DNA of 63,708 nucleotides, from the NCBI GenBank assembly GCA_902768735.1, contig CACXMK010000006.1, forward strand, positions 1 to 63,708, written 5' to 3'. Below are positions 44,196-52,968 of the stretch, in pieces. Position 1 is the stretch's first letter. Each line of letters begins with the position of its first letter. The notes under the pieces were generated by a model. The model had not been told where the DNA came from. It saw only the letters and a program-made list of their open reading frames with translations, and made no database searches. Both the position numbers and the translations under genes were made by a program. Source of the stretch: an uncultured Lachnospiraceae bacterium (GTDB taxonomy: Bacteria > Bacillota > Clostridia > Lachnospirales > Lachnospiraceae).

Positions 44196-45821
44196 TTATT
44201 TTTCTTTTCCGGCTGTTTCCTGCCGCTCTCCGCCCTCCGGCTCCCAGCGGATCTCCAGGACCCTTCGCGTTCCGGGGGTCACCTTGTAAGCGGCACTGAT
44301 ACGGCCAAGGTTGTCCGCGCCATTTAGCCGGTCCGCAGCGCCTGTCTGCAGCCCGCAGGTATACGGCGCCGGCACCCAGAGTATCTCGCTCCCCAGGGCG
44401 GGCATCACGATCCTCTCACGCAGTTCCCTCGGGATCTTTTCGTCGATCATATACCTCGCGATCGTCTTGGATCGCCCGCTCTCATCGAGCGTGATGCGGT
44501 CTCCCTCGCGCCTGTTCCTGAAATCCGGAAACGTTCTCATTTTATCATAATCGAACCATTTCGTACACTGGTTTCGTGGCACTGCTGACAGGTCTCCATG
44601 AAACGAGATCACCCGGCAGGTATAGTCGCCCGCGCCGGTCGGCCACCGGCAGAAATCGTCCCTCAAAGCAGCCTTAGCCGCATCCTGTTGCCCGTATTCC
44701 TGCGGCGCGGATCCCTTCGTTACGCCGGACAGGGCCGGCGCCCCGTATACGTACAGCAGTTCATAGACTTTCTTTACATGCACACGGTTTACGAGATCCA
44801 GTTCTCCGTTGCCCTGCTTTTGCATCAGGCGAAGGACCGCCTGCACATGCGCGTCCTGCACGTCTTTCTTCCCGCCGGCGGCGTCGGAGATCACTTCATA
44901 AACAGCCCGGCGCCGGAGAAGCTCCGGCTCCCGTGCCAGCACCGGGATCCGCAGGCTTGCGATCGCCTGTCCCGTCTCCTGTGCGCTCCCGCGGCACGCC
45001 TTCAGGACCCTCTCCGTCTCGCCGCGGAGGAAATCCTCTGTCTGCGCCGCTTCCTCAGCCGCTCTTGCGATGTGCTCCCGCGCGCCCGCGTTGACCTGCA
45101 TGAGAAGAGGCATCACTTCTTTTCGCAGCAGATTCCTGGAATAGCGGATATCTTCGTTCGTTTCATCTTCACGCCAGGAACAACCGCGCTCCCTCAAAAA
45201 TGTCTCGATCTCCCCTCTGCTCACTTCCAGCATCGGCCGGATGATCCTTCCGTTGACCGGCAGCATCCCGCGAAGGCCTGTCAGCCTGCTCCCTCGCACC
45301 AGGTTGAAGAGCACTGTCTCCGCCTGGTCCTCGATGTGGTGTGCCACCGCGATGCGGCATGCACCGGCAGTTGCGCCACATGCCTGCTCCGCAGCGGATG
45401 TCCCGGAATTTCCGGCCTGTTCCGCCGCTTTGCGCCCTTCGCTCTGTTCCGGCGCACTGCACTCTTTATCCCATTCCGCCGCGGCATGCTCCAGCGCCCT
45501 GTATCTGAGGATCCTGGCCGCCTCCTCCACGCTCATTCCGTTCTTCGACGCATACCCGCCGGCATCGATCAAGACCGCTTTCATAGGCACGCCGGCCAGG
45601 CTGCAGTATTTTGACACAAAAGCGAGGTCATCATCCGCATTCTCACGCAGGCCGTGATGGACATGCAGGACCCTCAGGTCAAATCCCGCGCGGGGCTGCA
45701 GCTCTATGAGTACCTTAAGAAGGCACATCGAATCAGCGCCTCCGGACACCGCCGCGAGAACGCGGCTGCCGGGGACGGTCATGGAATACCGGATCATATA
45801 TTCATATACTCGGTCGACCAT
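44196..45821 (-). CDS. tilS: tRNA(Ile) lysidine synthase
   Basis: TilS turns C34 of the minor tRNA-Ile(CAU) into lysidine so that it reads AUA. The start at 45821 follows AAGG at good spacing, giving 541 residues. The PP-loop motif is AAVSGGADSMCLL, with a His-rich VLHVHHGLRENADDDLAF motif and HHIEDQAETVL. Between these motifs (about residues 95-145) lies an Ala/Glu/Cys/Gly-rich insertion of roughly 40 residues, unlike typical TilS. The C-terminal domain is present. Confidence 0.94.
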   Translation of the reverse strand: MVDRVYEYMIRYSMTVPGSRVLAAVSGGADSMCLLKVLIELQPRAGFDLRVLHVHHGLRENADDDLAFVSKYCSLAGVPMKAVLIDAGGYASKNGMSVEEAARILRYRALEHAAAEWDKECSAPEQSEGRKAAEQAGNSGTSAAEQACGATAGACRIAVAHHIEDQAETVLFNLVRGSRLTGLRGMLPVNGRIIRPMLEVSRGEIETFLRERGCSWREDETNEDIRYSRNLLRKEVMPLLMQVNAGAREHIARAAEEAAQTEDFLRGETERVLKACRGSAQETGQAIASLRIPVLAREPELLRRRAVYEVISDAAGGKKDVQDAHVQAVLRLMQKQGNGELDLVNRVHVKKVYELLYVYGAPALSGVTKGSAPQEYGQQDAAKAALRDDFCRWPTGAGDYTCRVISFHGDLSAVPRNQCTKWFDYDKMRTFPDFRNRREGDRITLDESGRSKTIARYMIDEKIPRELRERIVMPALGSEILWVPAPYTCGLQTGAADRLNGADNLGRISAAYKVTPGTRRVLEIRWEPEGGERQETAGKEK

Positions 45822-45926
45822 CTGCGCACCTTCTGTCTGCCGCGCGCCTTGGGCTCGCAGCACCATTCACTCAGAAAGAGCCGCCGCCAGCCGGCGACAG
45901 CTCCCTTGCGTCACATCTATTTCGTT

Positions 45927-46238
45927 TCAGTCCGAGGACCCTTCCTTGAAGATCACTTCTCCCTCGTAGACCAGCCCGAGTTTCTCTCTCGCGACCTCCT
46001 CGATGTATTCCCTGGTCTGCGTGTAGAGCCGGTACTCCTCAATGTCCTCTGCTCTCTGCTCTTCCTTGACGATCTCGGCTTCGAGCTCCACGATCCGCTC
46101 GTTGTTCCTGTTCAGTCTCCTGAAAAGCCCCGCACAGGCCACCATGATCACTATGATCAAAACACCGACGATCACTGCGGCAAGTCCCATGCTCAGCTTA
46201 TTCTGCTCGTTGGTCTTTGCAGATTTTTCCAGCGCCAT
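45927..46238 (-). CDS. divIC: DivIC/FtsB-family septum formation protein
   Basis: The start at 46238 has GGAGGAG and gives 103 residues; a 31-residue longer reading is unsupported. One membrane helix (LAAVIVGVLIIVIMVACAGLF) is followed by a coiled coil (RRLNRNNERIVELEAEIVKE) and the C-terminal block EYIEEVAREKLGLVYEGEVIF of the family. DivIC forms a complex with DivIB and FtsL at the division site. It lies 163 bases from rqcP. Confidence 0.92.
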   Translation of the reverse strand: MALEKSAKTNEQNKLSMGLAAVIVGVLIIVIMVACAGLFRRLNRNNERIVELEAEIVKEEQRAEDIEEYRLYTQTREYIEEVAREKLGLVYEGEVIFKEGSSD

Positions 46239-46401
46239 CGGCTCCTCCTTCCTGCTGCGTCTTTCGTCGTCACTGCACAGGTCCCACATACACTTATCCA
46301 GTCCCGGATCTGCACTGTCTTTCCTGTGCATCCATCTTACCCCTCATTTTTCGCATCCGTCAATGCGGTGCGCAAAGAGTTTAGAAAGAGTTTAGGAATC
46401 G

Positions 46402-46722
46402 TTATTCAGGCTGCCCTGCGCTCTCTGTTTCGTTCTCTGTATTGTCCCGGGGTCCTGCCGCTTCCGCAGCGGTCTCAGGCGCCGGAAGATAGCGGAACAT
46501 ATCTGCCGCCGCTTCCTTGCGGACGTTTTCCTGTACGGCGATGACTTCCACCCTTGTCTCCCTGTTGCCGAAGGAGATGCCGATGATGTCTCCAGGCTTC
46601 ACTTCCGCCGAAGCCCTTGCCACCCTGCCGTTCAGCGTCACTCTTCCGTTGTCACAGGCTTCGTTTGCGACCGTGCGCCGCTTGATCAGCCGCGAGATCT
46701 TCAGGTATTTGTCAAGTCTCAT
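46402..46722 (-). CDS. rqcP: RqcP-like S4-domain RNA-binding protein
   Basis: The N-terminal S4 domain (MRLDKYLKISRLIKRRTVAN, NGRVTLNGRVARAS, PGDIIGISFG) fills the first 80 of 106 residues. In Bacillus RqcP (YabO) helps ribosome-quality control by aiding Ala-tailing of stalled chains. An acidic, low-complexity tail of about 30 residues follows. The start has GGGAGG. It lies just downstream of hup, as expected. Confidence 0.92.
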   Translation of the reverse strand: MRLDKYLKISRLIKRRTVANEACDNGRVTLNGRVARASAEVKPGDIIGISFGNRETRVEVIAVQENVRKEAAADMFRYLPAPETAAEAAGPRDNTENETESAGQPE

Positions 46723-46748
46723 GATTATCCTCCCGCAGGAAATGGTAA

Positions 46749-46771
46749 AGCCCGGAGGGTTCCTCCGGGCT
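46749..46771 (-). terminator. Hairpin after hup
   Basis: AGCCCGGAGG pairs with CCTCCGGGCT around AAC, followed by a short TTTACC run. It may be a partial terminator, since rqcP starts 27 bases later. Confidence 0.65.
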
Positions 46772-46806
46772 GTCCGTTACAGTGCCGTTTTTCTGATCAG
46801 CGCGTC

Positions 46807-47079
46807 TTAGTTGATCGCATCCTTCAGAGCCTTGCCGGCTTTGAACTTGGGAGACTTGGAAGCCTCGATGTTGAGGGGCTTGCGGGTATGAGGGTTGATC
46901 CCGATCCTTGCCGCTCTCTCACTGACTTCGAAGGTGCCGAAGCCGACCAACTGGACCTTGCCGCCCTTTGCGAGCTCGTCCGCAACAGTATCTGTGAAAG
47001 CCTTGAGAGCCTTCTCTGCTTCTTTCTTTGTAAGTCCTGCCTTATCAGCGATTGCTGCGATCATATCTGCCTTATTCAT
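46807..47079 (-). CDS. hup: HU-family DNA-binding protein
   Basis: The start at 47079 follows AGGAGG and gives 90 residues, the HU length. The blocks NKADMIAAIADKAGLTKKEA, VGFGTFEVSERAAR, GINPHTRKPLNI and KSPKFKAGKALKDAIN are fully conserved, including the DNA-bending Pro in the arm. HU is an abundant nucleoid protein. A strong consensus promoter lies just upstream. Confidence 0.98.
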   Translation of the reverse strand: MNKADMIAAIADKAGLTKKEAEKALKAFTDTVADELAKGGKVQLVGFGTFEVSERAARIGINPHTRKPLNIEASKSPKFKAGKALKDAIN

Positions 47080-47134
47080 TATCTTTCCTCCTGCTTGGAT
47101 CCGAGTCGCCTCGTTCTTAGAATTACCTAATAAA

Positions 47135-47163
47135 TTTATAATAGGTTTCCCTATGTTTGTCAA
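47135..47163 (-). promoter_or_regulatory. Strong promoter of hup
   Basis: On the minus strand TTGACA (-35, 47158-47163), a 17-base spacer and TATAAA (-10, 47135-47140) match the consensus at 11 of 12 positions, about 56 bases upstream of the start. Confidence 0.9.
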
Positions 47164-47276
47164 CCTGTGAAACCCTCGTTTTTATACGCTTTTTCGGGCT
47201 TTGTCCCTCTTTCGGCGCAGTATGTTCTGGTCGCTTTTTCGCCTCTTTTTTCACAGAGTGCCAACTGGTTGCCCCG

Positions 47277-48611
47277 TTATTTTTCTACATATCGCGTCAG
47301 CAGATAGTCCCTGTTATTGTGCGACGGAACGTCGAGCACGTCTTCCAGCATGCGGGCCAAAATAGCGCCCATCTCCCTGCCCGGCCTGACACCCGCTTCG
47401 ATGAGATCCGTCCCGTTGACCGCCAGATCTTTAAGGCTCAGGCAGTCCCCCCGCTGTACGATCCCCTTGTAGAGCTTTTTGATCCGGTCGAGCATCTCCT
47501 GCTTCTCCTCCCGGAGGAACATGCTCTGCGCCAGAAGGTCCGCCTGCTTCACTTCCAGGATCAGCGGGAAAAGGTCCTCGCCGATCTTTCCGACGGCTTT
47601 TCGCACCGACGGCTCCGTTGACCGGATCGGTCTGTCGTGCCACTTGACGAGCGTGACCACTTTGCGCAATGTATCGTTGTCATATTTGAGCCTTTTCAGG
47701 ATCTCCCTGGCCATTTCACTGCCCGCCTCGGCGTGTCCGCGGAAATGGTCGATCCCGGCTCCGTCCGTCGTGCGGTATGCGGGCTTGGCAAAATCGTGCA
47801 GGAACATCGTAAGCCGGAGTACCTTATCTTTTCTCACAAGACTCACAGACTTCAGGATGTGCTCCCCCACCGAATAGCAGTGGTGCGGATTGTTCTGCGG
47901 CGTTTCCATACACCTGTCGAATTCCGGCAGGAACTGCTTCGTGATGCCGGCTTCATACGCTGTTCTTAAGAGGTCAGGCCTGTCGGAGAGCAGTGTCTTC
48001 TCCAGTTCCTCCCTGATCCTCTCCCTGCTGATCAGCGCGAGATTCGGAGCGAGCTCCGAGGCCGCTTCCAGCGTCGACGGGGCGATCGTATATCCGAGCT
48101 GCGCGCTGAAACGCACCGCCCGCATGATCCGGAGGGCATCTTCCGAAAAGCGCTGTACCGGATCGCCCACCGCGCGGATGATCCCGTTCATAAGATCGCT
48201 TTGTCCGCCGAAAAGGTCTACCAGCCCTGTCGCGCTGTTGTATGCCATCGCGTTGATCGTGAAATCCCGCCGCTTAAGATCTTCTTCGAGGCTCGGAGTA
48301 AACGTCACTTCTTTGGGGTGGCGGCCGTCTTCGTAGACGCCGTCCAGACGGAACGTCGTAACCTCATACGCCTCTTTACCGATGAGTACAGTCACTGTTC
48401 CGTGTTTGAGCCCGGTATCGACTGTCCTCTGGAAGATCTTCTTTACCTCCTGAGGCAGCGCGGAGGTAGTGATGTCCCAGTCATGGGGCTTTTTGCCGAG
48501 TAATGCGTCGCGGACGCATCCTCCGACCACATAGGCTTCGAAGCCTTTCTGTCCGAGCGCCTCCAGGATCGTATTCACTTGTTCCGGAATCTGAACCTGC
48601 GCCGACAGCAT
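47277..48611 (-). CDS. cca: CCA tRNA nucleotidyltransferase
   Basis: The enzyme adds or repairs the 3' CCA end of tRNAs; the tRNA-Ser here has no encoded CCA. The 444-residue protein has GGCVRDALLGKKPHDWDITT (nucleotidyl-transfer motif with the two Asp), RRDFTINAMAYN and an HD-type domain (FLHDFAKP, FRGHAE). It starts one base after the proS stop, indicating coupling. The C-terminus holds the arm domain. Confidence 0.96.
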   Translation of the reverse strand: MLSAQVQIPEQVNTILEALGQKGFEAYVVGGCVRDALLGKKPHDWDITTSALPQEVKKIFQRTVDTGLKHGTVTVLIGKEAYEVTTFRLDGVYEDGRHPKEVTFTPSLEEDLKRRDFTINAMAYNSATGLVDLFGGQSDLMNGIIRAVGDPVQRFSEDALRIMRAVRFSAQLGYTIAPSTLEAASELAPNLALISRERIREELEKTLLSDRPDLLRTAYEAGITKQFLPEFDRCMETPQNNPHHCYSVGEHILKSVSLVRKDKVLRLTMFLHDFAKPAYRTTDGAGIDHFRGHAEAGSEMAREILKRLKYDNDTLRKVVTLVKWHDRPIRSTEPSVRKAVGKIGEDLFPLILEVKQADLLAQSMFLREEKQEMLDRIKKLYKGIVQRGDCLSLKDLAVNGTDLIEAGVRPGREMGAILARMLEDVLDVPSHNNRDYLLTRYVEK

Positions 48612-48612
48612 T

Positions 48613-50046
48613 TTAATACGCCCTGCCCCAGTAGACCATCTTCGTGGCAGGCTTTCCGCAGCAGACGCAGACGTCGCTCAGCTTCTTCTGCTCGAAGGGG
48701 ATGCAGCGGCTGGTCACGGAATAGTCTTCCTTGATCTTTTCCTCGCACTCCCTGCTGCCGCACCACATCGCCTTTACAAAGCCCCTGGTCTCCTTGAACA
48801 TCTCCTCAAAGGTCTCCTTGTCAGGCGCCTCGAATGTATGCTCCTCCAGATGTTTCTTCGCCCTGTCGTACATATCCTGCTGCATCCGGGGAAGGATCTG
48901 CGCGATCGTCTCAGGCAGAGAAGCGATATCGCAGCTGATCTTCTCGCGGGTGTCACGGCGAACAACAATGCACTTTCCTTCCGCGATGTCCCTGGGTCCG
49001 ATCTCCACGCGGAGCGGGATGCCGCGCATCTCCTGCTCGGCGAACTTGAATCCGGGGCTCTTATCGGTCTCGTCGACCTTGACACGGAAATCGGCGAGCA
49101 TCTCTTTGATCTCTCTGGCTTTTTCCAGGACGCCGGCCTTCCTCTGCTGGATCGGGATGATCATGACCTGCGTAGGCGCGATCTTGGGAGGAAGCACAAG
49201 GCCGGAATTGTCTCCGTGTACCATGATCAGCGCCCCGATGATCCTCGTAGACATTCCCCAGGATGTCTGATGCGCGTATTTGAGCTTGTTGTCCTTATCC
49301 GTGAACTGAATGCCGTAGGCCTGCGCGAAGTCGCTGCCGAAATTGTGGCTGGTACCGGACTGCAGCGCTCTTCCGTCATGCATCAGCGCCTCGATGGTGT
49401 AGGTCGCGATAGCGCCGGCAAATTTCTCTTTCTCTGTCTTTTGGCCCTTTACTACGGGGATCGCAAGGTCTTCCGCGCAGAAATCCGCATAAACGTTCAG
49501 CATCTGCTCGGTCCTCTCCTGCGCTTCTTCCGCAGTCGCGTGTACAGTGTGGCCTTCCTGCCACATAAACTCTCTTGACCGCAGGAACGGCCTGGTCTCC
49601 TTCTCCCAGCGGACAACGCTGCACCACTGGTTGTAAACCATCGGAAGATCCCTGTAGGACTGGATCTCGTCCTTGTAAAAGTCACTGAAAAGGGTCTCGG
49701 AGGTAGGGCGCACGCACATTCTCTCCTGCAGCTCCTCCTGTCCGCCATGGGTGACCCATGCCACTTCCGGCGCGAATCCCTGTACCAGATCGCTCTCCTT
49801 GCTCAGCAGGTTTTCCGGAATGATCAGGGGGAGATAGACGTTCTCGACGCCGACCGCTTTAAAGCGGGCATCCAGGTGCTTCTGGACCGCTTCCCAGATC
49901 GCGTAGCCCGCGGGCTTATAGACCATGAATCCCTTGACGTTGGAATAGGCGATGAGTCCCGCCTTGATCACGACGTCTGTATACCATTGTGTGAAATCCT
50001 CATCCACGGATGTGATCTCTGCTACCAGTTTCTTCTGCTCTGCCAT
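48613..50046 (-). CDS. proS: Prolyl-tRNA synthetase (short type)
   Basis: ProS charges tRNA-Pro. At 477 residues it is the shorter archaeal/eukaryotic-like form without the inserted editing domain. Class II motif 2 is WEKETRPFLRSREFMWQEGH, with motif 3 near GMSTRIIGALIMVHGD, and the C-terminal zinc-type region holds the SRCIPFEQKKL segment and the CVCCGKPATKMVYWGRAY ending. Such ProS forms occur in many Clostridia. There is a good RBS, AGAGGAAG. Confidence 0.95.
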   Translation of the reverse strand: MAEQKKLVAEITSVDEDFTQWYTDVVIKAGLIAYSNVKGFMVYKPAGYAIWEAVQKHLDARFKAVGVENVYLPLIIPENLLSKESDLVQGFAPEVAWVTHGGQEELQERMCVRPTSETLFSDFYKDEIQSYRDLPMVYNQWCSVVRWEKETRPFLRSREFMWQEGHTVHATAEEAQERTEQMLNVYADFCAEDLAIPVVKGQKTEKEKFAGAIATYTIEALMHDGRALQSGTSHNFGSDFAQAYGIQFTDKDNKLKYAHQTSWGMSTRIIGALIMVHGDNSGLVLPPKIAPTQVMIIPIQQRKAGVLEKAREIKEMLADFRVKVDETDKSPGFKFAEQEMRGIPLRVEIGPRDIAEGKCIVVRRDTREKISCDIASLPETIAQILPRMQQDMYDRAKKHLEEHTFEAPDKETFEEMFKETRGFVKAMWCGSRECEEKIKEDYSVTSRCIPFEQKKLSDVCVCCGKPATKMVYWGRAY

Positions 50047-50155
50047 CTGCTCTTCCTCTCTGGTTTCTTATTTCTCTCTGTAAAGTTTTATCTCTGTAAA
50101 GGTACTGCGGACTGCCGTGGGATCAGCCTGATCCGGCAGCTGTCTCCGCGCCCTG

Positions 50156-51859
50156 TCAAAAACTATCTGAGATTCCCTGTCTTCTCTCGCCCATTTCCAG
50201 TCTGTTCAGCGCCGAGAAAATAGCCCGCACTGACGCTCTCGTGATATTGGAACTGACGCCCACGCCGTAGGTGATCCTTCCGGTATCCGCATCCATCAGG
50301 TGGATATAGGCCGCCGCCTGGGAGTCGGATCCCGACTTCAGCGCGTGTTCCTCGTAATCCAGGATCTTGACATTGAAAGCGAATTTCATCTGCAGGCCGC
50401 GGAGGACAGCGTCCAGAGGTCCGTTTCCTACCGCTTCGACCTGTTCCATCTCGCCGTGATCCGTAAAGACGACGCGGATCTTGGTGTCAAAATCTGTCTT
50501 TATATCACTGCTCATATCCGTGACCTGGAGCTTTCTGAAGTGCAGAGGCTCGTTCTTGTACAGATACTCGCTGCGGAAAAGATCCATGATCTGATCCGGC
50601 GGGACCTCTCCGGTCTTCTCGGATACCCTCTGCACGACATCCGCAAACTCCCTGTGCATTCCCTTGGGAAGCTTGAAGCCGTAATACGTGCTCATGATGA
50701 AGGCTACTCCGCCCTTGCCGGACTGGGAATTGATGCGGACTACCGGCTCGTAGACCCTTCCGATATCGGCCGGATTGATCGGCAGGTACGGCACCTCCCA
50801 GATCCTCGCGCCCCTGTCCTTGAGCGCCTGGGTGCCCTTGTTGATAGCATCCTGATGGGAGCCCGAAAACGCTGTGAACACAAGCTTGCCCGCATAGGGA
50901 TGGCGCTCATCGACACTCATCTTGGTGCACTTCTGGCACACTTCCACGATCTCATTGATATCCTCAAGGTTCAGCTCGGGATCGATACCCTGGGAGAACA
51001 TGTTGTAGGCGACTGTCAGGATATCGACATTACCGGTCCTCTCGCCGTTGCCAAGAAGCGTACCCTCGACGCGCTGCGCGCCCGCGAGAAGCGCGAGCTC
51101 CGTCGCCGCGACGCCGCATCCCCTGTCATTGTGCGGGTGTACGCTCAGGATGATGCTGTCCCTGTCTTTGAAATGACGGCTCATCCACTCGATCTGGTCC
51201 GCGTAGACGTTGGGCGTCGTCATTTCCACGGTGGAAGGAAGGTTAAAGATGATCGGATCTTCAGGCGTCGGCTGCCACTCATCCTGGACCGCCGTGCAGA
51301 TCTCCAGGGCAAAATCCAGCTCTGTGCCGGTAAAGCTCTCGGGAGAATACTCAAAATAGATCTTGCCGGGGAATTTCTCCGCTCTCTCTTTGACCCACCT
51401 GGTGCCCTGCACCGCGATGTCGATGATGGACGCCCTGTCCATACCAAACACCACGTCTCTCTGCAGCGTGGAAGTGGAGTTATAGATGTGGACGACCGCC
51501 TGCTTGCAGCCCTTAATAGACTCAAACGTCTTCTCGATCTGCTCTTCCCTGCACTGCGACAGGACCTGCACAACGACGTCGTCCGGGATCATATCCTTCT
51601 CAATGAGTTCCCTGAGGAAGTCATACTCGAGCTGACTGGCTGCCGGGAAGCCGATCTCGATCTGTTTAAAGCCCAGCTTGACCAAAAGACGGAACATCTC
51701 CATCTTCTCGCTGACCACCATCGGCTCGATCAGGGCCTGGTTTCCGTCCCTGAGATCGACGCTGACCCACTGCGGCGCCTTCTCGATCTGCTTATTCGGC
51801 CATTCTCTCTCCGGATAGTCAACAACCGGTGTTCTCTTGTACCTCTCATATCCTCTCAT
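50156..51859 (-). CDS. leuA: 2-isopropylmalate synthase
   Basis: This enzyme, the first step of leucine biosynthesis, condenses acetyl-CoA with 2-oxoisovalerate. The start at 51859 follows AAGGGG, giving 567 residues; an alternative TTG lies seven codons earlier. Landmarks are WVSVDLRDGNQALIEPM, the metal-site SVHPHNDRGCGVA, and ERTGNVDILT. The C-terminal regulatory domain (about 430-560) that binds leucine is present. It is the second LeuA group (short spacing, as in Corynebacterium-type). No T-box or other leader was seen upstream. Confidence 0.95.
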   Translation of the reverse strand: MRGYERYKRTPVVDYPEREWPNKQIEKAPQWVSVDLRDGNQALIEPMVVSEKMEMFRLLVKLGFKQIEIGFPAASQLEYDFLRELIEKDMIPDDVVVQVLSQCREEQIEKTFESIKGCKQAVVHIYNSTSTLQRDVVFGMDRASIIDIAVQGTRWVKERAEKFPGKIYFEYSPESFTGTELDFALEICTAVQDEWQPTPEDPIIFNLPSTVEMTTPNVYADQIEWMSRHFKDRDSIILSVHPHNDRGCGVAATELALLAGAQRVEGTLLGNGERTGNVDILTVAYNMFSQGIDPELNLEDINEIVEVCQKCTKMSVDERHPYAGKLVFTAFSGSHQDAINKGTQALKDRGARIWEVPYLPINPADIGRVYEPVVRINSQSGKGGVAFIMSTYYGFKLPKGMHREFADVVQRVSEKTGEVPPDQIMDLFRSEYLYKNEPLHFRKLQVTDMSSDIKTDFDTKIRVVFTDHGEMEQVEAVGNGPLDAVLRGLQMKFAFNVKILDYEEHALKSGSDSQAAAYIHLMDADTGRITYGVGVSSNITRASVRAIFSALNRLEMGERRQGISDSF

Positions 51860-51942
51860 TGATCTGTTCCCCTTTCTCAAGCCGCGCTTCTTAAATGTGA
51901 GCGCAGCCTTACTCTCTTCAATTATGAACTATTCCCAGGTTT

Positions 51943-52968
51943 TCACTCTTTTTCGTCTTCCATCGGCACGATCTCTACCGTGACTTTCACGTTATCCTCT
52001 TCGCCATCCGCCAACGTGACGCCGCTGCTGAGGTACTTAGAGATCTTGATATTCCTGACGAAGTTCTTGTTCCTTCCGCTCACATTCAGGTCGGAAGAAG
52101 GAATGCTGACGGAACTGACGTTATCCAGCACGGATTTTTTGCCGGCCACCTTGATCCTTCCCGGTTCCACCGACGTCTCCCCGGTCAACCTGTATCCCTC
52201 TGCAGGCGTCCCTGAAACCGCGATCTTGACAGGGATCGTCTTGACCGCCAGGACTTCCACCTTGACCATGGTCTTGTCAATGTTCAGTGTCAGGAGATCA
52301 TCCAGATCCATGTCTCTTCCATCCCCATCGTAGAGATGGATCTCCGCGTTCGTGCTGATGGAACTGTCTGCTCCCGAAACGTCCACAACAACGCCCGCGC
52401 TCTTGATCCTGTCTACGTATGATGCAGGTCCCGTCACGCGCACCTGGTTCTGTTCCATCGTGATCTGCCCGAGCTGGTTGCCGCTCGCGACTTTTCCGTT
52501 TATCGCGGTCTCGATCTGGAAGGTGCCCATTTTCTTGTCCTCGATACTAAGGAGCACGTGTTTAATGGAACCTTCAATAGACTTGATCTGGCCGCCGTAT
52601 TTATTCGTATTCACAGCGATAGGAACCTTGTTGTCCTCCGTCATATCGATCAGGTCCGCCGTCGCCACGACATTATCCGCTGCGAGTGCGTCAACGACGG
52701 ATCTCGGAGCCGTGATCGTCACGACGGGGATCGTGTCGCTTTCATCCAGGACAATGAACATCTTGCCCTCGGCGGTGACGCGTTCCGTATGAAGGAGCTT
52801 GACCGGGACATTATTGAACGTCAGGATGGTCTCAGGGTCTTGATAATTCGTAACGAAAAACCAAAGGACGATGGCAATGCCAAGCGAAATAAGTTTCAGT
52901 CCGCCGTTATGAAAGATCCTTTGGATCGCTTCCTTTATTTTTCCCCATTCTGGAGAGAATTCTCGCAT
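51943..52968 (-). CDS. cdaR: YbbR-domain c-di-AMP synthase regulator
   Basis: The 341-residue protein has one N-terminal membrane helix (KLISLGIAIVLWFFVTN) and four extracytoplasmic YbbR-type repeats of about 75-85 residues. In Firmicutes CdaR binds and tunes CdaA. The start at 52968 has AGGAGG eight bases upstream and lies 62 bases inside cdaA, so this is a long, well-supported overlap. There is no glmM downstream, unlike the usual cdaA-cdaR-glmM order. Confidence 0.93.
   Translation of the reverse strand: MREFSPEWGKIKEAIQRIFHNGGLKLISLGIAIVLWFFVTNYQDPETILTFNNVPVKLLHTERVTAEGKMFIVLDESDTIPVVTITAPRSVVDALAADNVVATADLIDMTEDNKVPIAVNTNKYGGQIKSIEGSIKHVLLSIEDKKMGTFQIETAINGKVASGNQLGQITMEQNQVRVTGPASYVDRIKSAGVVVDVSGADSSISTNAEIHLYDGDGRDMDLDDLLTLNIDKTMVKVEVLAVKTIPVKIAVSGTPAEGYRLTGETSVEPGRIKVAGKKSVLDNVSSVSIPSSDLNVSGRNKNFVRNIKISKYLSSGVTLADGEEDNVKVTVEIVPMEDEKE

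Noticed and set aside
44196-45821. Possible frameshift in tilS because of the odd insertion
   Set aside because: The frame stays open, with conserved motifs in phase on both sides of the insertion.
50047-50155. T-box or amino-acid leader before proS
   Set aside because: The gap is only 109 bases; no AGGGTGG-type T-box motif or specifier structure was seen. The same holds for the 83 bases before leuA.
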